From NCBI GenBank assembly GCA_903644035.1, contig CAHJXG010000545.1, positions 1-7,024 of the forward strand: 7,024 nt of DNA. Direction: 5' to 3'. The notes under the pieces were generated by a model. That model was not told the origin of the DNA, did no database searches, and saw only the letters and a list, made by a program, of their open reading frames with translations. The DNA is from Rhodospirillales bacterium. GTDB taxonomy: Bacteria; Pseudomonadota; Alphaproteobacteria; Acetobacterales; Acetobacteraceae. This document shows, piece by piece, positions 1 through 5,528 of this stretch. The number at the start of each line of letters is the position of its first letter. Within the stretch, counting starts at the first letter, position 1. Both the position numbers and the translations under genes were made by a program.

Positions 1-1
1 G

Positions 2-229
2 GCGGCTCTGGCGCGCTACGAGGCGGCGCACCGTGCCGAGACGCGGCTGTTCTTCGCGGGGGCGGAGGCGCTGATGCGGCTCTACGCGGCCGGGGACAGC
101 CTGCCGGCGCGCCTGCTGCGGAACGGGGCGTTGCGGCTGGGCAACCTGCCCCCGCTGCGCCACGCCCTGGCAGCCCGGATGCGTGACCCTGACAAAGGCC
201 CGATCGGACCGGCTGGTCGGCCCCGGTAG
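2..229 (+). CDS. C-terminal end of a UbiH/UbiF/COQ6-family FAD-dependent monooxygenase (5'-truncated by window edge)
   Basis: An open frame enters from the left edge and stops at TAG 227-229, giving 75 visible residues. The segment begins with ALARYEAAHRAET, continues with ALMRLYAAGDSLPARLLRNG, and then NLPPLRHALAARM. This is the usual C-terminal pattern of ubiquinone-biosynthesis hydroxylases: a 'L..YE..R' helix, an 'L.RLY' helix, an 'R..G' helix, then a 'PPL+..+...M' end. Family members are about 390-420 residues long and use FAD and NAD(P)H to hydroxylate the ubiquinone ring at the membrane. The FAD-binding GxGxxG and DG motifs lie outside the window, so neither the subfamily nor the ring position can be told. 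The last 15 residues (RDPDKGPIGPAGRPR) look like an unconserved tail. A related aromatic monooxygenase is the main alternative. Confidence 0.62.
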   Translation, partial: AALARYEAAHRAETRLFFAGAEALMRLYAAGDSLPARLLRNGALRLGNLPPLRHALAARMRDPDKGPIGPAGRPR

Positions 230-253
230 CGGTCTGGCTTGCAGGTGCCGCCG

Positions 254-409
254 CCACGGCTGGCCGATGAACCGGTGTCAGCGATGCCTGGCCGCGGTGG
301 CTGCGCGCCCAACCTGGTCGTTCGAACAACGCGCGAAGTGCCTTGAGAGTAGTCGCCTGTTCATCCCGGCCCAGGGTGACTTGGCTGGATACGCCGCGCC
401 ATCTCGGCG
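254..409 (-). pseudogene. Possible degraded N-terminal fragment of a class III adenylate/guanylate cyclase
   Basis: No intact frame exists here. On the minus strand, codons 374 to 321 read LGRDEQATTLKALRALFE. This resembles the segment after the 'DxxGYS' motif of bacterial class III cyclases, typically 'GRDEEATLxALRALRE'. Just upstream, in a shifted frame, is AEMA followed by a stretch matching 'GYSSQV' poorly. Downstream, in a third frame, comes AARHR-stop-HRFIGQP, reminiscent of 'AxHRGRIxxxxGD'. Reading the trace as one protein needs at least two frameshifts and one in-frame stop. What is seen is a short similar string and its flanks; the family assignment is inference from memory. Chance similarity remains possible. 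Confidence 0.28.
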
Positions 410-419
410 ATACGCCTGA

Positions 420-614
420 TCAGCCGCGGCCGCGCGCCGCCTCCATGAATGCGGCCAGCACAGGACGTATTCGTCGCCGTGACGAGTAGTAGGGGTGGAA
501 GCCTGGAACGGCCGGCGTCCACTCGGCGAGCGGCCGGATCAGCCAGCCGTCCTTGACGTAGGGTGTGACCTCGTGGTCGAGGAGAGAGCCGGCGCCCAGC
601 CCGTCCAGCGCCGC
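420..614 (-). pseudogene. LysR-type transcriptional regulator, C-terminal relic
   Basis: The minus-strand frame ends at TGA 420-422 and contains 64 residues matching the end of a LysR effector-binding domain. In order these are AALDGLG, LLDHEVTPYVKDGWLIRPL, EWTPAVPGFHPYYSSRRRIR and PVLAAFMEAARGRG. Intact regulators of this type show 'AALDGLGxAxLxExxVxPxLxxGxLVRVLExWxPPxPGFxLYYPSRRxxxPxLRAFIDxxR'. An in-frame TGA at 615-617 sits directly before AALDGLG. The codons upstream of it do not read as the expected substrate-domain sequence, and the helix-turn-helix half is absent. A full LysR protein has about 300 residues, so about four-fifths is missing or scrambled. The fragment points away from the YghU gene, as a divergent regulator would, but it cannot regulate in this state. 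Confidence 0.72.
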
Positions 615-746
615 TCACAGACTCCCGGCGATGACGCGCTGGACCAGCTCCGCGGCAAGCTCCACGACATGCGCCGGGAGACCGATGCTTGGGAGGGGTG
701 ACGCGCAGCACCGACCTTCAGACCGGCAAGACAGCCTAGAGCAACC

Positions 747-773
747 TCCGACCAATCTGCTCTTTTGGTCGGA
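747..773. promoter_or_regulatory. Perfect 9-bp inverted repeat, operator-like
   Basis: TCCGACCAA (747-755) and TTGGTCGGA (765-773) are exact reverse complements separated by TCTGCTCTT. The 27-bp dyad has the size of a repressor or LysR-family binding site. It lies 240 bp upstream of the YghU-type gene and 130 bp upstream of the LysR relic. It is not followed by a T-run on either strand, so it does not look like an intrinsic terminator. An operator role is inference. Confidence 0.45.
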
Positions 774-783
774 CAAAGCTGCT

Positions 784-840
784 CGTTAAAACAAGGAGCT
801 AGAGATTTTCTCCGATCCACTTCGATCGGAAAAACCTCTA
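784..840. repeat. Palindromic intergenic element, alphaproteobacterial type
   Basis: The segment opens with CGTTAAAACAAGGAGC and runs into a long imperfect inverted repeat. The left arm is 800-817 (TAGAGATTTTCTCCGATC), the loop is CACTTC, and the right arm is 824-840. The reverse complement of the right arm is TAGAGGTTTTTCCGATC, matching the left arm with one substitution and a short indel; the inner 7 bp (811-817 with 824-830) pair perfectly. From memory, alphaproteobacterial genomes carry many intergenic copies of the pattern 'CGTTAAAACAaaGAgnTAGAGC - palindrome - GCTCTA'. Only one copy is visible here, so repeat status rests on recall. Confidence 0.5.
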
Positions 841-940
841 ACTTGGGATCGTCGCGCCGCCTTCCTGGGAATGAGATGTCGCGCCTTGTCGCTATCGCGG
901 CAGCCGCGGCAAGTGCGCCCCGCGTCGGCCCTGTACTTGC

Positions 941-957
941 GCGTCATGGCATGACGC
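941..957. promoter_or_regulatory. Near-perfect palindrome upstream of the YghU-type gene
   Basis: GCGTCATG and CATGACGC flank a single central G, giving 8-bp perfect arms. The dyad ends 55 bp before the start codon at 1013, a normal position for an operator or activator site. The A-rich CATAAA at 957-962 next to it could be a weak -10 element, but no good -35 at standard spacing accompanies it. The function is inferred from position and symmetry only. Confidence 0.42.
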
Positions 958-963
958 ATAAAA

Positions 964-981
964 CCGGCCTTGCCCGGCCGG
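964..981. other. Short GC-rich inverted repeat in the YghU leader
   Basis: CCGGCC (964-969) and GGCCGG (976-981) flank TTGCCC. A transcript starting upstream could form a 6-bp GC stem about 31 nt ahead of the start codon. It may be incidental in such GC-rich DNA. Confidence 0.25.
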
Positions 982-1012
982 CGTTCGATGCCCAGCCACT
1001 GGAGATCCCATC

Positions 1013-1870
1013 ATGACCGACTACACGCCGCCAGAGATCTGGACCCCACCCGAAAACCCCGGCGGCCGATTCGCCAGCATCAACCGTCCCGTCGCCGGCG
1101 CCACGCATGAGAAGGAGCTGCCGGTCGGCCTCAACCCGCTGCAGCTCTACTCGCAGGCCACCCCCAACGGCGTAAAAGCCACGCTGATGCTGGAGGAGTT
1201 GCTTGCGGCCGGCCACGGTGGCGCCGAGTATGACGCCTGGCTGATCGAGATCTCCAAGGGCGACCAGTTCGGTAGTGGGTTCGTGGCGCTGAACCCCAAC
1301 TCGAAGATTCCCGCGCTCCACGACCGAAGCGGTCCCCAGCCAGTGCGCATCTTCGAGTCCGGCGCGATCCTGCTTTATCTGGCGGAGAAGTTCGGCGCGT
1401 TCCTGCCGACGGACCACACCCGCGCAGAATGCCTCTCATGGCTGTTCTGGCAAATGGGCTCCGGCCCTTACCTCGGCGGCGGGTTCGGCCACTTCTACGC
1501 CTACGCGCCGGAGAAGATCCAATATGCCATCGACCGGTTCGCGATGGAGAGCAAGCGCCAGTTGGACGTCTTGGACCGCCGCCTTGCCGAAAGCGAGTAT
1601 CTCGCCGGCCCCGCCTACACGATCGCCGACATGGCCGTCTGGCCATGGTATGGTGCGCTGATGAAGGGGCGCCTGTACGGTGCGGCCGCCAAGTTCCTTT
1701 CGGTGCAGGACTATGCGCACCTCAACCGCTGGACGGACGCGATCGAAGGCCGCCCAGCGGCCAAGCGAGCGGTCATGGTCAACAAGATCACTGGCGAGCC
1801 CAACACGCAGCTTCGCGAACGCCATGCCGCCTCGGATTTTGAGACTCGCACGCAGGACAAGCTCGAGTGA
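1013..1870 (+). CDS. yghU: YghU-type glutathione S-transferase (GSH-dependent disulfide-bond oxidoreductase)
   Basis: The 285-residue product matches the E. coli YghU pattern (about 288 residues) almost end to end. A long N-terminal arm carries INRPVAGATHEKELPVG (23-39). The thioredoxin-fold domain starts at PLQLYS (42-47) and includes TPNG (50-53), KIPAL with its cis-proline (98-102) and the glutathione-binding FESG (114-117). The all-helical domain contains GGGFGHFY (155-162) and the TIADM helix-cap motif (203-207). The tail ends RHAASDFETRTQDK. In YghU-family enzymes the Thr/Asn of TPNG stands where other transferases have Cys, Ser or Tyr, and the proteins reduce disulfides with glutathione in the cytoplasm. 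The ATG at 1013 is supported by GGAG at 1001-1004, 8 nt upstream. The gene stands alone, convergent with the DUF808 gene, and the dyads at 747-773 and 941-957 may control it. Confidence 0.95.
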   Translation: MTDYTPPEIWTPPENPGGRFASINRPVAGATHEKELPVGLNPLQLYSQATPNGVKATLMLEELLAAGHGGAEYDAWLIEISKGDQFGSGFVALNPNSKIPALHDRSGPQPVRIFESGAILLYLAEKFGAFLPTDHTRAECLSWLFWQMGSGPYLGGGFGHFYAYAPEKIQYAIDRFAMESKRQLDVLDRRLAESEYLAGPAYTIADMAVWPWYGALMKGRLYGAAAKFLSVQDYAHLNRWTDAIEGRPAAKRAVMVNKITGEPNTQLRERHAASDFETRTQDKLE

Positions 1871-1892
1871 TATCCTTGAGTTTATGGCATTG

Positions 1893-1917
1893 AACGACCG
1901 TTTCCGGAAACGTCGTT
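1893..1917. other. Near-perfect palindrome just after the YghU-type gene
   Basis: AACGACCGTTTCC (1893-1905) is followed at once by GGAAACGTCGTT (1906-1917). The centre CGTTTCCGGAAACG (1899-1912) is a perfect 14-bp palindrome, and the outer 5-6 bp pair with one unpaired base. It begins 22 bp after the stop codon. There is no T-run, so a classical intrinsic terminator is not shown. It could act as an RNA 3'-end stem or as a protein-binding site. Confidence 0.4.
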
Positions 1918-1929
1918 GGGATGACGCTG

Positions 1930-1945
1930 CGACCGACTTCGGTCG
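1930..1945. terminator. Compact hairpin between convergent genes, possible transcription end
   Basis: CGACCGA (1930-1936) and TCGGTCG (1939-1945) are exact reverse complements around CT, giving a stem with a tight loop. A second weaker stem, GCGGG/CCCGC (1966-1970 with 1977-1981), follows. Both lie in the 251-bp gap between the converging YghU-type and DUF808 genes, where transcripts from both sides must end. Neither stem has a U-tract, so terminator status is weak. I see no gene in the rest of 1871-2121. Confidence 0.3.
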
Positions 1946-2121
1946 ATCGGTGCCAATGCCTCCGGGCGGGTCAGTGCCCGCTTGGGAAACCTGCCCGACA
2001 CCCGCCAGCCCGACATCGGCCAGTCTGTGGGCTGCATGTGCGCCATGGGTCGAGCCCAACCGGCCGGCAGCGCGTCACGCGCAACGGCAGCTTCGTCTCC
2101 GGGGAGCAGCGCCGCGATGCG

Positions 2122-3168
2122 CTATGCTGCCTGCCCCGCGTCCCGCCGGCTGCGCACTGCTCTCAGGACCGGCACCCCCACGAACTGCACCGCTGGGATC
2201 AGCACCGCGCCGATCACAAGCCCCACCAGTCCCGAGCCCGCCGCCGTCGCGACCCACTCCGCCGCACCTGCCACCCCCGGCACTGCGCCCGCCACCGCCG
2301 CGGCAACCTTGTGGATCGCGTGCTCGACTTCCGGCAGCCCGTAGCCACCCAGGCCGTGCACGATGATGCCGCCTCCCACCCACACCATCGCCGCCGTGCC
2401 GACGATCGACAGAGCCTTGAGGAACCACGGCATCCCGACCACCAGCCCGCGTCCGACCGCCTGCGTCACCGGCCGCACCGCCCGGTCGGCCGCGTTCTGC
2501 GCGCCCGCGCAGCGGCGGAAGATTGCCGAGATCGGCCGCTCGCCGGCCGCCATGGCAAGCCCCGCGTCGTCGGCCTTCACGATCAGCCCCACCACGCCGT
2601 AGACGCCCAGCGTGATGCCGATCCCCACGATCGCCAGCACCACCGCCTGTTCCCACAGCGGCACGTCGGGCAGGGTGCCGAGGGTGATCGTCATGATCTC
2701 GGCCGACAGGATGAAGTCGGTGCCGATGGCACCGCGCACCTTGGCGTTTTCCAGCGCCTGCGGGTCCTGTGGCGGCGCCAGCACCGCAGCCTCGTGCTTG
2801 TCGGCTCCGTGCGGCACCATGGCGTGCCAGACCTTCTCGGCACCCTCGTAGCAGAGGTAGACACCGCCCAGCATCAGCAGCGGCGTGATCACCCAGGGTG
2901 CGACAAGGCTCAGCCCCAGCGCACCGGGCAGCAGGAACAGCAGCTTGTTCCGAAGCGATCCCATCGCAATCCGAGTCACGATCGGCACTTCACGCGACGC
3001 GCTGAAGCCCACCACGTAGCGCGGCGTCACGGCGGCATCGTCGATCACCACGCCGGCTGCCTTGGCCCCGGCCTTGGCCGCCTGCGCACCCACGTCATCC
3101 AGCGTGGCCGCCGCTACCTTGGCCAAGCCGGCAATGTCGTCCAGCAACGCGATCAGCCCTATGCTCAC
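2122..3168 (-). CDS. yedI: DUF808/YedI-family inner-membrane protein
   Basis: The 348-residue product follows E. coli YedI (about 305 residues) throughout. It has an N-terminal LLDDIAG segment (8-14), then DDAAVTPRYVVGFSASRE (43-60). The first hydrophobic stretch (about 76-106) leads into ITPLLMLGGVYLCYEG (94-109). Next come AIGTDFILSAEIMTITLG (147-164), LGVYGVVGLIVKADD (187-201), KALSIVGTAAMVW and VGGGIIVHG (251-272), and a last hydrophobic helix at about 313-336. About four to six membrane helices are likely, with the conserved DFILSAE in or near the membrane. The family's function is unknown. The GTG start at 3168 fits because GGAGAGGA lies 6 nt upstream and the homologous region begins there; an upstream in-frame ATG would add an unconserved leader. 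The loop at about 203-238 and a segment near 275-312 seem longer than in YedI. Confidence 0.92.
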   Translation of the reverse strand: MSIGLIALLDDIAGLAKVAAATLDDVGAQAAKAGAKAAGVVIDDAAVTPRYVVGFSASREVPIVTRIAMGSLRNKLLFLLPGALGLSLVAPWVITPLLMLGGVYLCYEGAEKVWHAMVPHGADKHEAAVLAPPQDPQALENAKVRGAIGTDFILSAEIMTITLGTLPDVPLWEQAVVLAIVGIGITLGVYGVVGLIVKADDAGLAMAAGERPISAIFRRCAGAQNAADRAVRPVTQAVGRGLVVGMPWFLKALSIVGTAAMVWVGGGIIVHGLGGYGLPEVEHAIHKVAAAVAGAVPGVAGAAEWVATAAGSGLVGLVIGAVLIPAVQFVGVPVLRAVRSRRDAGQAA

Positions 3169-3174
3169 CGAAAA

Positions 3175-3182
3175 TCCTCTCC
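3175..3182 (-). promoter_or_regulatory. Ribosome-binding site supporting a GTG start for the DUF808 gene
   Basis: On the minus strand GGAGAGGA precedes GTG (3168-3166) with a 6-nt spacer. This close match to the anti-Shine-Dalgarno sequence decides the start over upstream in-frame codons. The rest of the 247-bp gap (3169-3415) to the old yellow enzyme gene holds no recognisable gene. Confidence 0.7.
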
Positions 3183-3400
3183 AGCGCCCGTTGCCGCCAC
3201 CATGGATGATCCGAAGGCTTGAGCGACCCAAGGGTTTCCAGATGCCGCGCATGAGCCAGGCCGCTGACCTGTCGGGCAGGACCCGGCTCAGGGGTGCGCC
3301 GTGCGACTGGCTTATCTCTCCGGTGGCCCCGCCGCACGTGAACGGCCGCTTCACCAGGGTCCTGCAGCCACGGGCCGCCGGGCCGCCAACCTGGCAGTTG

Positions 3401-3431
3401 CCCGGCCGGTCGATGTCAGGCGGCGGCCGGG
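3401..3431 (-). terminator. GC-rich stem across the stop codon of the old yellow enzyme gene
   Basis: CCCGGCCG (3401-3408) and CGGCCGGG (3424-3431) are exact reverse complements with a 15-nt loop that contains the TGA at 3416-3418. The stem could help end the minus-strand transcript, but no U-tract follows and GC-rich DNA makes such stems common. Confidence 0.25.
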
Positions 3432-4492
3432 TAGTCCACGTAGCCCTCCCGATCCTGGCTGTACCAGGTGCGGGCCACATCCTTGGCGAGCGGCACGCCG
3501 TCGGCGATCCGCCGCGGCAGGTCAGGGTTTGCGATGAACGGCCGGCCGAACGCGATCGCATCCGCCTTGCCGTCTGCCACCGCCGCGACGGCGCCCGCCG
3601 GGTCGTAGTCGGAGTTGAGGATCATGGGCCCGGTGAAGGCCCTGCGCATGGCGGGGGCGATCGGGGGATGGTCGGGCTTCCCGAACGTGCCACCCTCTCC
3701 AGGCTCCCGCATTTCCAGATAGGCGACGCCGGCTTCCTGCAGCACTTCGGCGGCTGCCACGAACAAGGGCGCAGGGTCGCTGTCGTTGCAGCCCTGAATG
3801 GCGCCGTTCGGCGACAGCCGCACGCCGGTCCGGTCGGCACCCACCGTCTCGGCCACGGCCCGCACGACCTCCTGCAGCAGGCGAACGCGGTTCTCCACCG
3901 GGCCACCATAGGCGTCGGTCCGATGATTGGTGCCGTCGCGCAGGAACTCGTCGATCAGGTAGCCATTGGCGGCATGGATCTGCACGCCATCGAACCCTGC
4001 GTCGAGCGCATGGCGGGCGGCCCGGCGATAATCGTCGAGCAAAGCCGGCATCTCATCCAGCCGCAGCGCCCGGGCCTGGTGATACGGCTTCTTGCCGTCG
4101 TAGGTGTGGGCCGCATCCGGCGCCGTGGTGGCCGACGCGGCGACCGGCTGCTGGCCGCCCAGGAAGTCCGGGTGCACGAGCTGCCCCATGTGCCAGAGCT
4201 GGGCCGCGATGCGTCCACCGGCCTGGTGGACCGCCGCCGTGACGGGCCGCCAGGCGGCGACCTGCTCCGCGCTCCACAGGCCCGGCGCATACGGCCAGCC
4301 CAGGCCTTGCTGACTGATGCCGGTGGCTTCGGAGATGATCAGGCCGGCGCCGGCCCGCTGGGCGTAGTACTCGGCCATCAATGGCGTCGGAACGTGCTCC
4401 CGCGTGGCCCGCCCCCGGGTCAGCGGCGCCATGATGATCCGGTTCGGCGCCGCGATGGCGCCAAGGCGGATGGGGTCGAACAAACTGGGCAT
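3416..4492 (-). CDS. Old yellow enzyme family FMN-dependent alkene reductase (NemA/XenB-like)
   Basis: The 358-residue product has all landmarks of the (beta/alpha)8 flavin enzymes related to E. coli NemA (365 residues). The N-terminus reads LFDPIRLG and NRIIMAPLTRGR, with the flavin-tuning Thr25. Further on are Gln98 in AAQLWHMGQ, and IHAANGYLIDEFL (172-184) with the substrate-binding His173/Asn176 pair and proton donor Tyr178. Then come FMN-contacting Arg225 in GVRLSPNG, the phosphate-binding GRPFIANPDL (316-325), and the terminal EGYVDYPA. Such enzymes use NAD(P)H to reduce activated C=C bonds and often nitro compounds or nitrate esters, in the cytoplasm. The ATG at 4492 is preceded by GAAGGGA with a 5-nt spacer; a longer in-frame start upstream would add an unconserved leader. 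It lies 153 bp downstream of the flavin reductase gene on the same strand. The natural substrate cannot be told. Confidence 0.95.
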   Translation of the reverse strand: MPSLFDPIRLGAIAAPNRIIMAPLTRGRATREHVPTPLMAEYYAQRAGAGLIISEATGISQQGLGWPYAPGLWSAEQVAAWRPVTAAVHQAGGRIAAQLWHMGQLVHPDFLGGQQPVAASATTAPDAAHTYDGKKPYHQARALRLDEMPALLDDYRRAARHALDAGFDGVQIHAANGYLIDEFLRDGTNHRTDAYGGPVENRVRLLQEVVRAVAETVGADRTGVRLSPNGAIQGCNDSDPAPLFVAAAEVLQEAGVAYLEMREPGEGGTFGKPDHPPIAPAMRRAFTGPMILNSDYDPAGAVAAVADGKADAIAFGRPFIANPDLPRRIADGVPLAKDVARTWYSQDREGYVDYPAAA

Positions 4493-4645
4493 CAAAGTCC
4501 CTTCAATGGCAACTCGGTCGGGACTGCCCAAGTCGCATTGACCTCCTCGCTTTCAAGTCCTCGAAACACCGATGCGGGTGGCGCAAGTCCCATGGCCGTC
4601 ATAATCCTGGAGAGCATCAGGTTGAAAGCGGCGGACGAAGCAACA

Positions 4646-5281
4646 CTACCCGTCCTGGCGTTTCCACTCGGCGACGGGAATGCGCGGGATCTCGAACCGG
4701 TCGCGGGTGCGGCTGTACCAGCCCCCGCCGTGCATGCGGCCGACCAGGTCCAGTTTCGGCGTGTCGATGTAGCAGCGCTCCACGTCCTGAACGGCCTCGT
4801 CGGCGACATGCATACATAGGATGTGGCCGATCACCAGGTCGCGGCAATGCGGCAGGTCCACGACCTGATACAGCTCGCATTCAAAGGCGACAGGGCTTTC
4901 AGCGATGCGCGGCGGCCTGACCAGCACGGAGGGCGTCGTTGTCAGCCGGGCCTCGGCCACCTCACTGACATCCGGGGCGAAGTCGATCGCGGTGACCACC
5001 ATGTCGCGCGCGATCGCGTCGCTGACGAGGTTGACGACGAACTGGCCTGATTCGCGGATGTTGACCGACGTGTCCTTGCGCGACCCGTCATCGCGCCCCT
5101 CGATGCTGATGCTGATCAGGGGTGGATCACCGCCCACGCCGTTGAAGAAGGAATAGGGGGCGGCATTGACCAGCCCGGCCGCCGACTGCGTGACGACCCA
5201 GGCGATGGGCCGGGGCAGGATTGTGGAGACCATCAGCTTGTAGCGGTCCTTGGCTGAGATCGCCGCGAAGTCGAACTGCAT
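4646..5281 (-). CDS. Flavin reductase-like FMN-binding split-barrel protein (DIM6/NTAB type)
   Basis: The 211-residue product matches the flavin reductase-like domain (PF01613) over nearly its full length. It begins with RYKLMVSTILPRPIAWV (13-29) and continues with NAAPYSFFNGVGGDPP (39-54), the FMN-contacting core. KDTSVNI (69-75), FVVNLV (81-86), a PPRIAESPVAFECEL stretch and a C-terminal VGRMHGGGWYSRTRDRF motif follow. Relatives bind FMN as dimers and reduce flavin with NAD(P)H or act in aromatic breakdown; the precise reaction here is unknown. ATG 5281 is chosen because GGTGA lies 5 nt before it and MQFDF fits the family start; GTG at 5290 would add three residues. The gene lies upstream of the old yellow enzyme on the same strand, so co-transcription is possible. 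No flavin-dependent monooxygenase partner is in the window. Confidence 0.92.
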   Translation of the reverse strand: MQFDFAAISAKDRYKLMVSTILPRPIAWVVTQSAAGLVNAAPYSFFNGVGGDPPLISISIEGRDDGSRKDTSVNIRESGQFVVNLVSDAIARDMVVTAIDFAPDVSEVAEARLTTTPSVLVRPPRIAESPVAFECELYQVVDLPHCRDLVIGHILCMHVADEAVQDVERCYIDTPKLDLVGRMHGGGWYSRTRDRFEIPRIPVAEWKRQDG

Positions 5282-5528
5282 GGAGGTCACCGGACTGTTC
5301 AGCGGCAGTGTCGCGTCGCCGCATCACTTCGTCCACCCGGCAGGGGACGCTTGTGCCGCGCGAGGCGGCGAGCGGGGTGGCTCGGCCCTGAGCCGCCGTG
5401 GCATGTCACGGGCCCAGGCTGCGCCCTCCGCTGTCTCGCCTACCGGCTCTCATGACGCCCCCACCACGACCTGCCATGGTCCTGACGCCCGCCCACTTTA
5501 CTTTCGCTGCGTCCGGGCGGACTCCAGG
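5282..5528. promoter_or_regulatory. Divergent intergenic region between flavin reductase and MFS genes
   Basis: This 247-bp stretch separates two outward-facing genes, so it must hold promoters for both unless an unseen start lies elsewhere. I see no clear -35/-10 pair; TTTACTTT at 5498-5505 is the only AT-rich block near the MFS start. TGACGCCC occurs at 5453-5460 and 5483-5490, and again inside the MFS gene at 5555-5562. GGCTC and GAGCC near 5380-5400 form a weak stem. No gene is evident. Confidence 0.4.

Noticed and set aside
1883..2121. A possible small gene starting ATG 1883 (MALNDRFRKRR...)
   Set aside because: It has no good ribosome-binding site, contains the palindromes of the convergent gap, and soon runs into antisense of the DUF808 gene with Pro/Ala-rich nonsense-like sequence.
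1921..3222. A 433-codon plus-strand open frame antisense to the DUF808 gene
   Set aside because: The Arg/His/Gln-rich product is a shadow of the YedI-like gene, and no domain is recognisable.
2122..3561. Extending the DUF808 protein to an upstream ATG, giving 479 residues
   Set aside because: The added N-terminus overlaps the old yellow enzyme gene and is unconserved in character, while GTG 3168 has an excellent ribosome-binding site and the family's N-terminal sequence.
3062..4819. A 585-codon plus-strand open frame antisense to the old yellow enzyme gene
   Set aside because: It covers the antisense of a clearly recognised enzyme, crosses two intergenic gaps and part of two other genes, has no family pattern, and is rich in Arg/Gly/His as expected from antisense of GC-rich coding DNA.
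5250..5528. Extending the MFS protein upstream to 519 residues
   Set aside because: The extension would overlap the divergent flavin reductase start, lacks hydrophobic or conserved features, and is unnecessary because the MdtG-like region begins near residue 33 of the chosen start.
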